Source: Paenibacillus sp. FSL A5-0031
Lineage (GTDB): Bacteria; Bacillota; Bacilli; Paenibacillales; Paenibacillaceae
Assembly (NCBI RefSeq): GCF_001956295.1
Contig: NZ_MRTD01000002.1
Coordinates: 188,501 to 252,500, forward strand
DNA length: 64,000 bases
Reading direction: 5' to 3'
Shown here one piece after another: positions 50,654 to 61,059 of the stretch; within the stretch, counting starts at the first letter, position 1, and each line of letters opens with the position of its first letter. The translations under genes and the position numbers were made by a program. The notes under the pieces were generated by a model that did not search any database, was not told where the DNA came from, and was given only the letters and a program-made list of their open reading frames with translations.

Positions 50654-53600
50654 CTAGTGAGTTGAATCATGCGAAACATGATGACCCTTAAGCGTTTGAC
50701 CGCTATGCAAACGATTCGTTTGCTCAGCATCCTGTTTGCGTCCCATAAACGGCCACCAGTTAGCAGGACCGAAAGTGCGTACCATAACTGGAATGAATAA
50801 TGGAAGCATCAACAATGCATAGATGAACAGTCCACAAAGCACAATAGTTGCAATTTGCAGAAGTGACATTACGCCTGAAGGAAGCATCGCTGCGAATGTC
50901 CCGCCTAGAATAACGGCTGCAGACATAATAACCGTACCCATGTTTTTCATCGCTTCCAAAATAGCTTCCTGAGGCGACAGATGGCGGTATTCTTTAAAGC
51001 GATCCATCAAGAAAATACTATAATCAATTCCTAATGCGACGAGCATGACGAACCCGAAAAATGGAACCGCCCAGCTAATTCCCGACTGCCCAAGCAGCCT
51101 TACGAATATGACCTCTGCTATCGCCATCGAGGAATAGAACGTAACGAGAAGCGATGCGATCATATAAAGCGGCATGACGATTGAGCGGAACAAAAGGATA
51201 AGGATAATTGAAATGCCGATGAGCATGAGAATAACCGTACGCGAATAATCCGACGCTGAAATATTGCTCAAATCGTTATTCATACTCGTTACTCCGCCGA
51301 CAGCTACCTGTGATCCGTTATAATCGGTGTTTTGAATCGCGCGGTGAACAGCTGCTTCCAGTCCATCGATTTGCGCCATCGTTTCCTGTGCATACGGATT
51401 GCCTTTAAATATGACATCGAACTTCGCTGTTTGGCGATCCTCCGACATATACACATTAAGGGCAGCCTGAAATTCCTTGTTCGCAATGGCTTCCTCTGGA
51501 ATATAAAAGCCCGTCATTTGCTTATTCGGCGATTCCGCTAGACTATTCAAATATCCGCCAGCGGATGTGAGTCCATCGGTTACCTTCGATAAGCCGTCAA
51601 CGCTTTGGTCCAAACCGCCGGTCAATTCGCCCAGCTGATCGTTTAGCGATGCAAACCCTGCCTGCAGTTCCTTCTGTCCATCTGATAGTTCATTAAAGCC
51701 CTGCGTGACACCAGGCAGCTTCGATACAATTTGACCTTGGCCTGCGGCTGCCTGCTCAATTCCTTTTTGCAGTTCTCCAAGTCCTGCTGCAAGCTTGCCA
51801 AGACCCGAAGCTAGCGCCGTTTGCCCTTCACTTGCTTGCAAGAAACCGGCATTTGCTTGTGTCATTCCCGCTGAAATGCCTGTCAGCTGCTCATTAAGCT
51901 GAGACAACTGCCCGCTGATTCCTGCTGCTCCTTGCTGCAGATTTCCAAGAGCAAGCATCGTTTGTTTAAAAGTCTCATCGGTTTGCAGCTCTGGGTGACT
52001 TTCCTGAAGTGCAGTTAGACTTTGCTGTACGCCGGATAACCCGCTTGCCAGCTTCTCCTGTTCCGATGCAATCGCGCTATATGCACCTGTAAGCTGACCA
52101 AGACCGCCGCCTAGCTGCTCGTAGCTGCTAAGCAATTTACGGCTCGCGCCTGCCAGCTGCTCCGCACTCGCCTGCGCCTGCTTCAAGCCCTCGCTAAGCT
52201 CTCCCACACCTGCAGATCCATCCTGCAGCCCTTGCTGAATCTTCTTCAAACCTGCGCCAAGCTGTACAATGCCAGACTTCAGCTCATTCGTACCATTAAC
52301 GAGCTTACCGGCGCCGTCAACAGCTTCATTTAATTTCGGCTTATTCTCGCTTAACGCGCTGCTTGCCTCGGAGAGACCATCACCGATTTTGCCCAAGCCT
52401 TCGCCGCTTTGACCAAGTCCGCTCTCAAGGGTGGTAACTTGATCTGCCACGAGAAATTGCTCCATTACATCACCTGTCGGACGAGTTGCACTGCGAACGG
52501 CCTTGATGCCTCCAGAATTCGCAAGCTCGCGGCTGATTTGCTCTAGTACAGCAAGCCCCTCAGGTGTGTCCATCGGTTTATCAGCTTTGACCACAACGGT
52601 AGTAGGCAGTGAATCACCAGGTCCAAAGCTATCCGCAATAATGTTGAACGCTTTAACAGAGTCATATTTATCTCCAATCTCATCCAGCGAGTTAAAAGAA
52701 ATTGTACCTTTATACGCTGTAAGGAAAGGTACGATAATTACTGCCAAAATAACGAGCGCCCACAAAGGGCGTTTTAGTGAAAACTTACCCACCGTACCCC
52801 AAAGCTTGCTCGGCTTATGCTCAAGCGAGCCTTTCGCCGGCCAAAACAATTTTGTACCCAGCACCGCCATAAAAAACGGCACGATCGTAAACAATGCGAT
52901 AAGCAGTACCGCTACCCCGACTGCAACGGCTACTGCCGAGCGGTAAAGCATAAACGTCGAGAATCCGATTGCAGAGAATCCCACCAACACAGCCAAGCCA
53001 GAAAATAATACGGTTTTTCCCGCAGTGCGGTAAGTTTGAACAATCGCTTCTGTCTTGTCGCCGCCGCTATGCGTCAATTCTTCCTTGAAGCGGCTAATGA
53101 GCAGGATGCAATAGTCTGTACCGATCCCAAATAATACGGCAACCAAGAAAATTTGCGTGAAGTTGGAAAGCGGGAAATCAAAATATTTGACTAAAAACGC
53201 AATAACGGATTGTGATATTAAATAAGTAAATCCAACGGCCACTAACGGTACGAGCGGCGCAATCGCAGAACGGAATACTACAAACAAAATAATTAAAATA
53301 AATCCAAGCGTAATAAACTCGGTTTTCTTAAGCCCTTCCTGCGAGCTTTGTACAACATCCTCAGAAATAAGCCAGTTTCCTGTATAATAATGCTCTACCT
53401 TCACATCTGAAATCGTCTCATAGAGACCGTCTCTCAGCTCAGCAAGCTCACGGTCGCCAGCCTCGACATTAACGAGCGCAAGGATGGTGCTTCCATCCTT
53501 CGATACCATTTGCTCCTCAAGCTCTTTGGTATCAAAATGAGTCGTCACGGAGAGAACCCCGATAGCCTCGCCTTTGCTCTTCAGCTCATCGATTCCTCTC

Positions 53601-53869
53601 TTCACTTCCGCTAAATCGGCATCCTTCAGACCGCCATCCTTATGGAATACAAGCACGGTAGGCATTCCGCTGCTGGCGCCTGCATTATCGCCTCCGCCAA
53701 TCGATTTCTCCAAGTCCCTGGCGACTGACGAAGAATATCCATCAGGCACGTTGATTTGCCCTTTCGTACGAACAAGCTCTTCCATATTCGGCGCGCTGAG
53801 CATTAAGCCTACGGCAGCAGCAAGCCACAATATAAGAACAAACCATCTAAATTTCAAAACGGTTCTCAT
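50654..53869 (-). CDS. MMPL/RND-type membrane transporter with long coiled-coil linker
   Basis: A 1071-aa exporter of the MMPL (YdfJ-like) class. Helix 1 (about 7-26) and an extracytoplasmic loop precede a sterol-sensing-like bundle (about 185-370) with GIGTDYCILLISRFKEEL. The central extracytoplasmic region (about 485-790) is a tape-like coiled coil with many GLxxLxxG repeats. The second bundle (about 870-1040) has ALGIDYSIFLMDRFKEY. The two GxDY motifs are the proton-relay positions of MmpL3-like transporters. Substrates may be lipids or drugs. It lies 28 bp after a MarR gene and is probably repressed by it. Confidence 0.9.
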   Translation of the reverse strand: MRTVLKFRWFVLILWLAAAVGLMLSAPNMEELVRTKGQINVPDGYSSSVARDLEKSIGGGDNAGASSGMPTVLVFHKDGGLKDADLAEVKRGIDELKSKGEAIGVLSVTTHFDTKELEEQMVSKDGSTILALVNVEAGDRELAELRDGLYETISDVKVEHYYTGNWLISEDVVQSSQEGLKKTEFITLGFILIILFVVFRSAIAPLVPLVAVGFTYLISQSVIAFLVKYFDFPLSNFTQIFLVAVLFGIGTDYCILLISRFKEELTHSGGDKTEAIVQTYRTAGKTVLFSGLAVLVGFSAIGFSTFMLYRSAVAVAVGVAVLLIALFTIVPFFMAVLGTKLFWPAKGSLEHKPSKLWGTVGKFSLKRPLWALVILAVIIVPFLTAYKGTISFNSLDEIGDKYDSVKAFNIIADSFGPGDSLPTTVVVKADKPMDTPEGLAVLEQISRELANSGGIKAVRSATRPTGDVMEQFLVADQVTTLESGLGQSGEGLGKIGDGLSEASSALSENKPKLNEAVDGAGKLVNGTNELKSGIVQLGAGLKKIQQGLQDGSAGVGELSEGLKQAQASAEQLAGASRKLLSSYEQLGGGLGQLTGAYSAIASEQEKLASGLSGVQQSLTALQESHPELQTDETFKQTMLALGNLQQGAAGISGQLSQLNEQLTGISAGMTQANAGFLQASEGQTALASGLGKLAAGLGELQKGIEQAAAGQGQIVSKLPGVTQGFNELSDGQKELQAGFASLNDQLGELTGGLDQSVDGLSKVTDGLTSAGGYLNSLAESPNKQMTGFYIPEEAIANKEFQAALNVYMSEDRQTAKFDVIFKGNPYAQETMAQIDGLEAAVHRAIQNTDYNGSQVAVGGVTSMNNDLSNISASDYSRTVILMLIGISIILILLFRSIVMPLYMIASLLVTFYSSMAIAEVIFVRLLGQSGISWAVPFFGFVMLVALGIDYSIFLMDRFKEYRHLSPQEAILEAMKNMGTVIMSAAVILGGTFAAMLPSGVMSLLQIATIVLCGLFIYALLMLPLFIPVMVRTFGPANWWPFMGRKQDAEQTNRLHSGQTLKGHHVSHDSTH

Positions 53870-53897
53870 CTTTAGTTCCCCCTCAAATAGAATAAAA

Positions 53898-54338
53898 CTA
53901 TGGATTCATCATTTCTTTAGCAAGCTTCTCGAAGGTTTCGATAAAACAGTTCGCTTCCTGCTCTTCAAAACGATTAATGTATTTGGCCAGCAGCACTTGT
54001 ATCTTATCCTCCATGAGGTCGCAAACCTGCTTGCCTTCCTCGGTTAGCGCTAAATAGATGACCCTGCGATCCTTCTCATCTGGAAATCTTTGAATCAAGT
54101 TTTTATCAAATAATCGCGTAATGATCGCGGTTATTGAGCTTTTGCCCACGCAAAAAATGTCCGCTAATTCGGATGATGTGCTCATTTCCTTCGAATGCAA
54201 ATAACGTAGTGTCGCAAACTGGTCTACAGTCAGATCATCTGGCATTAACTCGCGGATCATCGCATTTAATCGACGGTTTACAAGAAAATTAGCCGCTTCG
54301 TAGCGATCGATGAGTTGTTTCAATGATGCTCGATCCAC
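53898..54338 (-). CDS. MarR-family repressor of the MMPL transporter
   Basis: A 146-aa MarR-fold protein: SSELADIFCVGKSSITAIITRL is the recognition region and DEKDRRVIYLALTEEGK the wing (about 82-98). The Cys in DIFCVGK near the recognition helix might be redox-active, but that is speculation. The start is GTG with GGGGG 8 nt upstream. First gene of a two-gene operon with the MMPL exporter; inverted repeats upstream fit autoregulation. Confidence 0.88.
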   Translation of the reverse strand: MDRASLKQLIDRYEAANFLVNRRLNAMIRELMPDDLTVDQFATLRYLHSKEMSTSSELADIFCVGKSSITAIITRLFDKNLIQRFPDEKDRRVIYLALTEEGKQVCDLMEDKIQVLLAKYINRFEEQEANCFIETFEKLAKEMMNP

Positions 54339-54385
54339 ACTGGTGTCCCCCTTTATATGTAGTTTCTAAATATCCACGAAATTAA

Positions 54386-54416
54386 TTCTATTATGAAACA
54401 GTTCGATAATAGAACT
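54386..54416. promoter_or_regulatory. Overlapping inverted repeats before marR
   Basis: TTCTATTAT...ATAATAGAA (54386-54414) and AGTTC...GAACT (54400-54416) overlap, 48-78 bp upstream of the MarR start codon; likely operator. Confidence 0.6.
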
Positions 54417-54567
54417 ATATCAAACGATTTTATTTAAAACAACGCCTTAATTTAGAATATATTGTGAACAGATGTGTACAAGAGAAGGACAAGCCATTTG
54501 CTTTTTTTAAGCTGCCGTTTATATACTAGTGAAGTAATCAAACCAACCATTATTGGAGGTATGTCGT

Positions 54568-55131
54568 ATGTACGATATCGTTATTATTGGTGCTGGTCCG
54601 GCTGGAGCAAGTGCAGCCATTTTTACTGCAAAAGCAGGAAAAAAGACGCTCGTGTTTGAGAACAACAAAGGAATGACAAAACGCGCTTGGTTCGAGAACT
54701 ACTACGGAATTTCAGAAATTGGCGGCCCTGACCTTGTGGATACAGGCAAACGACAGGCCGAGAAGTTCGGAGCGGAGTTCAAGGAGGAAACCGTACAAAA
54801 TATCGTTGCCATCACTGACGGCCTGCGGGTGGAAACAGACGGCGGAAGCTACGAAGGAAGGCATGTACTTATTGCAACAGGCGTTTCGACTGAGCTGGCT
54901 GAGCATATCGGGATCTCTACAAAGCCGGGTACCGAGCCTCGTATCAAAACCGTTATTGCGGTCGACGCGGCTGGTAAAACGAATATTGATAACATTTGGG
55001 CGGCAGGAACGGTTGCAGGCGTAAGCGTGCATGCTGTCGTTACTGCAGGGGATGGGGCAAAAGCTGCCATTAACATCATTAGCGAATTAAACGGCGAACG
55101 TTATGTGGATCACGATATTCTAAAGGTTTAA
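54568..55131 (+). CDS. Minimal thioredoxin reductase-like FAD protein
   Basis: A 187-aa flavoprotein. The FAD Rossmann motif IVIIGAGPAGASAA is at residues 4-17, the central ATG motif in VLIATGVS, and the C-terminal FAD-binding GTVAGVSVHAVVTAGDGAKAA resembles TrxR. Both the NADPH-binding domain and the redox CxxC of true thioredoxin reductase (about 310 aa) are absent, and there is no frameshift nearby, so this is a natural short form. It would need an external electron partner. GGAGG lies 8 nt before the ATG; the open frame extends upstream to a TTG that is part of the RBS. Confidence 0.85.
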   Translation: MYDIVIIGAGPAGASAAIFTAKAGKKTLVFENNKGMTKRAWFENYYGISEIGGPDLVDTGKRQAEKFGAEFKEETVQNIVAITDGLRVETDGGSYEGRHVLIATGVSTELAEHIGISTKPGTEPRIKTVIAVDAAGKTNIDNIWAAGTVAGVSVHAVVTAGDGAKAAINIISELNGERYVDHDILKV

Positions 55132-55225
55132 CAGTATCTTCCTGAAACAAAAGCAGGATATTAGAAAAAATTGTCGAATAACAGGGAAAATAATCAAACT
55201 CTATTTATGTTCTTATCCTTGTCAG

Positions 55226-55247
55226 GGTGCTTCGGCACCCTTATTTG
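55226..55247 (+). terminator. UUCG-loop terminator
   Basis: AGGGTGC-TTCG-GCACCCT followed by TATTT, a compact stable hairpin 95 nt after the FAD protein stop. Confidence 0.8.
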
Positions 55248-55285
55248 AACGTAAAAGGTTTTGTCACACTTCCAGGAGGCCGACG

Positions 55286-57922
55286 GTGAGCAACCCATTG
55301 TTTCAGCAGCACAACAAACAATTGACGATTGCTTTCGCATTTGCCTTATGTGCGCTTCTTGCGCTAATCGCCGAGTCGAACCATTTTCAATTTTTGTATG
55401 GCATTACCTTTTCGTTAACGAGTCTATTTACACTTCTTGGCTTGCGATTATTCGGTTACTGGCCAGGACTCTTAATGAGCGCAGTTGTCCTATTCCTAGG
55501 CACTTTTTTATTAAAGCAGCCCCTCTTTCATTACATCATCCTTATTGAAGCTGCCTTTACGGGCTTGCTTCTTCGCAAATACAAGAATCAACTGTTTGGG
55601 ATTGACGCCGTTTTCTGGGTTCTAGTCGGAATGCCCGCTATCTATTGGTTCTACTCCTTTCATTCAACGCTCATAACGCAGGATTTGCTTCTTATCGCAG
55701 GAATTATTGCCATGAATGGCCTATTTAACGCACTGTTCGCTGAGATTATCTACCAGTACATGCCGCTGCGCAAATGGAGTGGGTTTGCCCGCTCGCAGCA
55801 AGGGCCAAATTCCTTCAGCAAGGTACTGTTTCATTTCTCCATCGGTATCGTATTCATTTCATTTTTACTCAACATTTTCATTAACAGCTTGAGCTCCATT
55901 AAAGAAGTAAGTTTATATGTCGAGCGAATCTCCTCGATCGAAGTCAATCGTATTCTAGAATCATTGGACAAATGGCAGGCGGTTAGCACGGAGGTAGAGA
56001 AGCAGGATCAGATTGCTTTCCTTCAACTAGCCCTTGGCAAACATTCCGGGAATTCTATCATTTCTGTGACGAATATTGACCAGAAAGTTATTGCATCCAG
56101 CGCGCCTAAGACTGTAGGTGAAATGCTTGATTTCTCCAAAGAAAGCAGCATTACTCCCATTAACAAAAAATCGTATTTAGTCATGCCTGACTTAAAAAAA
56201 TACTCTTGGCATTTCCAGACCTGGCATGATGGAAATTTGATATATAAAGATAAGCTTCAGGCAACGGATTGGCTTATTTACGTTGACTTCCCCATTAAAA
56301 ACCATCAAAAATATTTATTTTCCAAATATTTTATTCATTTTGTTTATATGATCGGGCTTGCCTTCTTTGCCGTCATTCTAGCGTATCTCATTAATTGGTG
56401 GCTCTCTCGCAGTTTAACTCGGTTAGCGAGAGCGACAACGAACCTTCCGCTGAAGCTTCAGGAGATGAACACGTTGGAATGGCCACGAAGCAGTATTGTA
56501 GAAATTCATTCGTTGATTGCTAATTTCAAGCATATGTCAACCAATCTCATTCACATGTTTCAAGAATCGCAGCGAAGCAACGAGAGGCTGGAGGCTCAAA
56601 CTTATTTATTGCAGCAATCGGAGGAAAGACTGCATCAGCTTGCCTATTACGACATGCTGACTGGTCTGCCGAATAGGCTGCAATTCACACTCCATTTTCA
56701 AGACATGATCACTATGAACGCTGCTATGAAAAAACCGATAGCCATCATGTTCGCTGACATCAATCGCTTTAAGCAAATTAATGATACGCTTGGACATGCT
56801 GTAGGAGATATTTTGCTCGGCAAGGCAGCAGAACGCTTCGGAGCAGCGGTGTTTGATGACTGCAACGTCTTCCGATTGGGTGGGGACGAGTTCGTGTTTG
56901 TCGGACAGTATGAGAATGAAGATGAACTTGCTGCAAATGCCCAAGCCGTCGTAGATTCTTTCAATGAGCCTTTTATGATCGACGAAACGCTGCTTTATTT
57001 AACCGTTAGCGTCGGCGTTAGCGTGTACCCGCAGGATGGCGGCGATATGGATACCATTATCCGAAACGCCGATATTGCTATGTATAGCGCCAAAGAGCAA
57101 GGCGACGGCTGCTATCGGTTTTTCAAGCCAACGCTGGTGTCCGCGATGACAGAGAAGATGCAGATCGAGAACGGGCTTTATAATGCGCTGCAAAACAAAC
57201 AGTTCTCGCTTCATTATCAGCCAAAAATAAATGCTGCAACCGGCGAGCTATGCGGCATTGAAGCGCTCATTCGCTGGCGTCATCCCGAGCTTGGCATGAT
57301 TCCGCCTGATAAGTTTATTCCACTTGCCGAGCAATCCGGTTTTATATTAGATATTGACAGCTGGGTCTTCCATGAGGCTTGCCGGCAAAATAAAGCTTGG
57401 CAGGATGAGGGACTACAGCATATATGCGTCTCAGTGAACATTTCAGCAAGACATTTCTACCAAGGAAACTTATCTGAAATGATCGTCAAAGCGTTAAAGG
57501 ACACCGGCCTTGATCCGCAATATGTAAGCCTTGAAATTACAGAGGGTGTATTTATGCGGAATATGGATCAAGTGATCGAGACCATCCTTTTCCTTCGGGG
57601 ACTTGGCATTCAAATATCAATCGATGACTTTGGCACGGGTTATTCATCCTTGAATCAGCTGCAGCGCCTGCCTATATCGGACGTAAAGCTGGATCGTTCC
57701 TTTATTCAAGGCATTACGAATGACGAGAAAAAATCATCGATCGTCAAAGCAATTATCGAGCTTGTACATAGCATGAATATGAAGGTTGTTGCAGAAGGCG
57801 TGGAGACCATTGCCGAATCGAATTTCTGTACGGAGCTGCAGTGTGATGAGCTGCAAGGTTATTTATTCAGTAAACCGCTGCCGCCACAGGAGCTGGCGCT
57901 CCTTCTCAGTAAGAATGAATAA
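55286..57922 (+). CDS. Membrane GGDEF-EAL cyclic-di-GMP enzyme
   Basis: An 878-aa protein. The N-terminal membrane region (about 10-165) has five or six helices. A further helix (about 185-205), an extracytoplasmic sensor segment (about 206-340) and another helix (about 345-370) lead to a HAMP-like linker and coiled coil. The GGDEF domain (about 455-620) keeps RLGGDEF but lacks the RxxD inhibitory site. The EAL domain (about 635-875) keeps EALIRW, NISARHF, EITEG, DDFGTGYSS, KLDRSF and VVAEGVET, so it looks active. It could both make and degrade c-di-GMP. The start is GTG after CAGGAGG. It ends in a strong terminator. Confidence 0.92.
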   Translation: MSNPLFQQHNKQLTIAFAFALCALLALIAESNHFQFLYGITFSLTSLFTLLGLRLFGYWPGLLMSAVVLFLGTFLLKQPLFHYIILIEAAFTGLLLRKYKNQLFGIDAVFWVLVGMPAIYWFYSFHSTLITQDLLLIAGIIAMNGLFNALFAEIIYQYMPLRKWSGFARSQQGPNSFSKVLFHFSIGIVFISFLLNIFINSLSSIKEVSLYVERISSIEVNRILESLDKWQAVSTEVEKQDQIAFLQLALGKHSGNSIISVTNIDQKVIASSAPKTVGEMLDFSKESSITPINKKSYLVMPDLKKYSWHFQTWHDGNLIYKDKLQATDWLIYVDFPIKNHQKYLFSKYFIHFVYMIGLAFFAVILAYLINWWLSRSLTRLARATTNLPLKLQEMNTLEWPRSSIVEIHSLIANFKHMSTNLIHMFQESQRSNERLEAQTYLLQQSEERLHQLAYYDMLTGLPNRLQFTLHFQDMITMNAAMKKPIAIMFADINRFKQINDTLGHAVGDILLGKAAERFGAAVFDDCNVFRLGGDEFVFVGQYENEDELAANAQAVVDSFNEPFMIDETLLYLTVSVGVSVYPQDGGDMDTIIRNADIAMYSAKEQGDGCYRFFKPTLVSAMTEKMQIENGLYNALQNKQFSLHYQPKINAATGELCGIEALIRWRHPELGMIPPDKFIPLAEQSGFILDIDSWVFHEACRQNKAWQDEGLQHICVSVNISARHFYQGNLSEMIVKALKDTGLDPQYVSLEITEGVFMRNMDQVIETILFLRGLGIQISIDDFGTGYSSLNQLQRLPISDVKLDRSFIQGITNDEKKSSIVKAIIELVHSMNMKVVAEGVETIAESNFCTELQCDELQGYLFSKPLPPQELALLLSKNE

Positions 57923-57936
57923 GCTATACAACAAAC

Positions 57937-57987
57937 ATGAAGGAGCTGCCTCAAGGTCATAGACCGCGGAGCAGCTCCTTCATCTTT
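57937..57987. terminator. Bidirectional terminator
   Basis: ATGAAGGAGCTGC / GCAGCTCCTTCAT perfect 13-bp arms, then CTTTTT on plus. It separates the GGDEF-EAL gene from the minus-strand secreted protein gene. Confidence 0.9.
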
Positions 57988-58030
57988 TTAAAGTCTACAG
58001 GGCTTATTGCATATTTCGCCTACAAAACTT

Positions 58031-58948
58031 TTATGCAGTTGGAGCTGGAGTTGCTGCTGCGGAGGTATCCGTTGTGGATTCGCTTTTCGCTGCAGCGTCA
58101 CTCGGGCGTTCGCCACGCGGTCCTTTTCCGCCATGTCCACCCTTGCCATGACCTCCACGCGCCGGGATTTCTCCATTTACATGTTTTGTTGCATGATCGA
58201 CAGCCTCAGCCAGCTTCGTATCATATTGCTCCTGCGTAATCGTGCCCGCTGCCAGCTCCTCCGCCAGCTTCGCTTTTTGATCCTTTACTTGCACGTCAAT
58301 GATTACTTGGATCGCAACACCCTTCTCCCCAGCGATTGCCGCCAAGGTCTTGCCTGATTCAAGCTCCGTCTTTAGTACATCTGCCGTTATGCCTAGCGCT
58401 GCAGCTATGCCATCTACGTTTTTCTCAAAGCCGCCTCCTCTTTCACCACCGCCGCCATGCTTTCCAAAACCTAATCCTATGGAATCAAGCAGCTTCTCCG
58501 CTTGTGCAGCCGCATCCGGCTTTGCTTGCTGTTGTCCAGTTTCTGCAAGCTTGTCTGCTTCTACTTTTGCATCAGGTTTCGGGTTAGCTGCCTCAGCTGC
58601 CTCCAGCCATTCAACAAGCTTAGCCTTAAGATCAACTCGCGTTTTCCCGCTCGCTACTGCAACCTCTGCCAGCGTTGACGTTTGCAGCTTAGTCTGAAGT
58701 GCCGCTTCATCGAGCCCTAAGTACGTTAGTAACTGCTCCTGTATTTGTTCAAAGCCGCGTCCGAAACCGCCATGTCTGCCTTCATGATCCTTCTTAGCTG
58801 CGCTGCTATCTGCTTGTGCACCTTGCTCTTGCTGCGCGTCGCTGCTTGCTGCTGCCGCATTTACATATTGGCTAGCCCATAGGCCTCCGCCCCCTAAGGC
58901 AAGCGTTAGCGCAATAGCACCTGCTGTTAAAGCTTTTGCTCTCTTCAT
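58031..58948 (-). CDS. Secreted Ala/Gly/His-rich helical repeat protein of unknown function
   Basis: A 305-aa exported protein. Residues 1-35 form a signal peptide (MKRAKALTAGAIALTLALGG, ending near VNAAAA). Two related modules follow. One (about 65-120) reads LLTYLGLDEAALQTKLQTS then TLAEVAVASGK. The other (about 180-260) reads GIAAALGITADVLKTELESG then KTLAAIAGEKG. Gly/His-rich linkers sit between them and at the end, with RHGGFGRGF and GGHGKGGHGGKG segments that could bind metal. The LG(L/I)..L...L..G.TLA(E/A)(V/I)A..G repeat occurs in many Bacillales secreted proteins of unknown role. AGGTGG lies 8 nt before the ATG at 58948. Confidence 0.75.
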   Translation of the reverse strand: MKRAKALTAGAIALTLALGGGGLWASQYVNAAAASSDAQQEQGAQADSSAAKKDHEGRHGGFGRGFEQIQEQLLTYLGLDEAALQTKLQTSTLAEVAVASGKTRVDLKAKLVEWLEAAEAANPKPDAKVEADKLAETGQQQAKPDAAAQAEKLLDSIGLGFGKHGGGGERGGGFEKNVDGIAAALGITADVLKTELESGKTLAAIAGEKGVAIQVIIDVQVKDQKAKLAEELAAGTITQEQYDTKLAEAVDHATKHVNGEIPARGGHGKGGHGGKGPRGERPSDAAAKSESTTDTSAAATPAPTA

Positions 58949-59233
58949 TGAATATTCCACCTTTCACTTTCAAATTTGTTGTTACAAGACCTAGCATAGA
59001 CAATAAAACTTAAGCCTCCTTTAATCCCCGCTGAATGTTGGCTGAAGACATGCTGCAATTGAACACTTTTCTAACATAAAGCCCCGTATTTCTCTAATAA
59101 AAGTCTGTTATTGTAAAAACAGATGTCATTCATTGAATTGTAAAAAAATGGACTGTATCGTTACTATTCATTTTTCGACATAATTCGACGATAACTTATC
59201 TTATCTTAACTTTTCATTATGGGGTGTGATTGC

Positions 59234-60979
59234 ATGTTCCGAATTAAGGACAGAAGTTTAGTCGTTACCAGCTCCATCGTATTAGCCCTTCTCCTCGTTA
59301 TTGTCATTAGCGTCACCGAGTATTTATCCTACAGCTCGCAGAAAAAATCCTATTTAGATGAAATTGAACGGATTGGACAAACGCTTGGTTATCAAATCGA
59401 AGCTGGTCATGATCTGGTTACTTTTGGATACAACGAAGTATCCGCTGGACGTGATACCAATAATGCTACGTTTAAGACGCTTAAGCTGCAGCTTGACGTC
59501 ATGATTAAGAACGATATCGTCGCAAATGCATATGTGTATATGCCTGAGGTGATTGAACGCGACGGAAAGAAATTTATAAAGATGATGCAGAGCAATGAGT
59601 CTCTCTCCGCCGCAGGCCTTGGTCCTGGAGATGAGTATGAAATGAGTGACGATTTCGCTGGTAAAATTGATGATGCCTTAAATGAGGGATCAGCTTTGAC
59701 CGAAGTCGTTACAGATGAATATGGTCAGTGGATTTCTTATTTAGCCCGCGTAAAAGACCCAAGCGGCAAATTAATCGGCATATTCGGCATCGACGTTGAT
59801 TTCAAACAAATTGATGATGCCTTAAATCTTATGTTTTGGAAAAGCATAGGGATTGCAGCGCTTCTAGCCTTTATTGCCATACTTATTATTGTTGCACTGG
59901 TAAGAATGACGTTGAAGCCGCTCAAACGGCTCGCGGAAGTATCCTCTTTAGCAGCGAAAGGCGACTTGACGCTTGCCGTTGCAGTCAAAGGAGGCAATGA
60001 AATAGCTCAAGTTTCTATCGCCTTTAATGAAATGATCGCAAGCCTTCGTCAGCTCACAGGCAGCATTCGAATAACATCCGATGAGGTGGCTGGCTCGGCT
60101 TTCAACATGCAGCAGAGTGCAGAGCAGACCTCCCGTGCAACAGAAGAAGTAACCGAAGCTATTCAAGAAGTTGCCTCCGGTTCAGAAACACAGCTGCAAA
60201 GCTTGCAAGAGTGCCAGCGCGCGATGACAGAAATGACGATCGGCATTCAAAGAATTGCAGAGTCCACCTCTTCTGTATCTGAGCTGGCAGCCGACACTAC
60301 GGCAATGGCTACGGAAGGCGAGACCGTTATTGATCAAACATTGCATCAAATGAATACGATCGAGTCCAATGTAGTCGAAACGGTAACAACCTTGCATGAG
60401 TTGAAGGAGCAGAGTGACAAAATTGGCGGCATCCTTGCCTTGATCGGCGATGTAGCCAATCAGACTAATCTGCTTGCGCTTAATGCGTCTATTGAAGCGG
60501 CGCGTGCCGGCGAGCATGGCAAAGGTTTTGCTGTCGTTGCCCATGAAATCCGCAAGCTGGCTGAACGCTCCAAGGAATCCTCCGAGCAGATTGGAACTAT
60601 ACTGCATAGCATCGGAAGTTATGCTGAAACAGCCGTTTCATCAATGGAGCAATCCGTGGAAGCTGCTCGTTTCGGCTCTAACATCTCGGCGCAAGCCGGC
60701 GAGTCCTTCCGCTCTATCGTTACTTCCATTCGTGATGTTTCCAGTCAAGTACAGGAAGTATCCGCAGCGTCTGAGCAAATGTCAGCTGGCAGCGAGCAAA
60801 TTGCAGCTTCGCTAGATGCGCTTGAGGGCATAACGGCTAATTCCGCAGGAAACTCACAGCGTGTCGCTGCGGCGTCAGAAGAACAGCTTGCTTCCATGCA
60901 GGAGGTTGCAAGCTCCTCCGAGCAACTGCGCAACTTAGCTTCTACCTTGAATGAGGCGATTAGCCGCTTCAAGACCTGA
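59234..60979 (+). CDS. Methyl-accepting chemotaxis protein
   Basis: A 581-aa chemoreceptor. TM1 (about 8-32), a periplasmic-type Cache-like sensor (about 35-190) with [29 protein letters not shown]2 (about 195-220), HAMP (about 220-275) and the signalling domain (about 290-580). The hairpin tip includes [34 protein letters not shown]. The sensor's DVDF end is like dCache domains that bind small ligands. The start is set at the ATG at 59234 with GGGGTG 7 nt upstream. A stand-alone gene; the ligand is unknown. Confidence 0.93.
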   Translation: MFRIKDRSLVVTSSIVLALLLVIVISVTEYLSYSSQKKSYLDEIERIGQTLGYQIEAGHDLVTFGYNEVSAGRDTNNATFKTLKLQLDVMIKNDIVANAYVYMPEVIERDGKKFIKMMQSNESLSAAGLGPGDEYEMSDDFAGKIDDALNEGSALTEVVTDEYGQWISYLARVKDPSGKLIGIFGIDVDFKQIDDALNLMFWKSIGIAALLAFIAILIIVALVRMTLKPLKRLAEVSSLAAKGDLTLAVAVKGGNEIAQVSIAFNEMIASLRQLTGSIRITSDEVAGSAFNMQQSAEQTSRATEEVTEAIQEVASGSETQLQSLQECQRAMTEMTIGIQRIAESTSSVSELAADTTAMATEGETVIDQTLHQMNTIESNVVETVTTLHELKEQSDKIGGILALIGDVANQTNLLALNASIEAARAGEHGKGFAVVAHEIRKLAERSKESSEQIGTILHSIGSYAETAVSSMEQSVEAARFGSNISAQAGESFRSIVTSIRDVSSQVQEVSAASEQMSAGSEQIAASLDALEGITANSAGNSQRVAAASEEQLASMQEVASSSEQLRNLASTLNEAISRFKT

Positions 60980-61010
60980 TGTACTAACAAACGCTAATAT
61001 CTGCCCAAAT

Positions 61011-61051
61011 AAAAAAGGCTAAGCGGGATGACTCTCGCTTAGCCTTTTTTT
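61011..61051. terminator. Bidirectional terminator
   Basis: AAAAAAGGCTAAGCG / CGCTTAGCCTTTTTT perfect arms between the chemoreceptor (plus) and the ABC exporter (minus). Confidence 0.95.
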
Positions 61052-61059
61052 GCCGTTTT

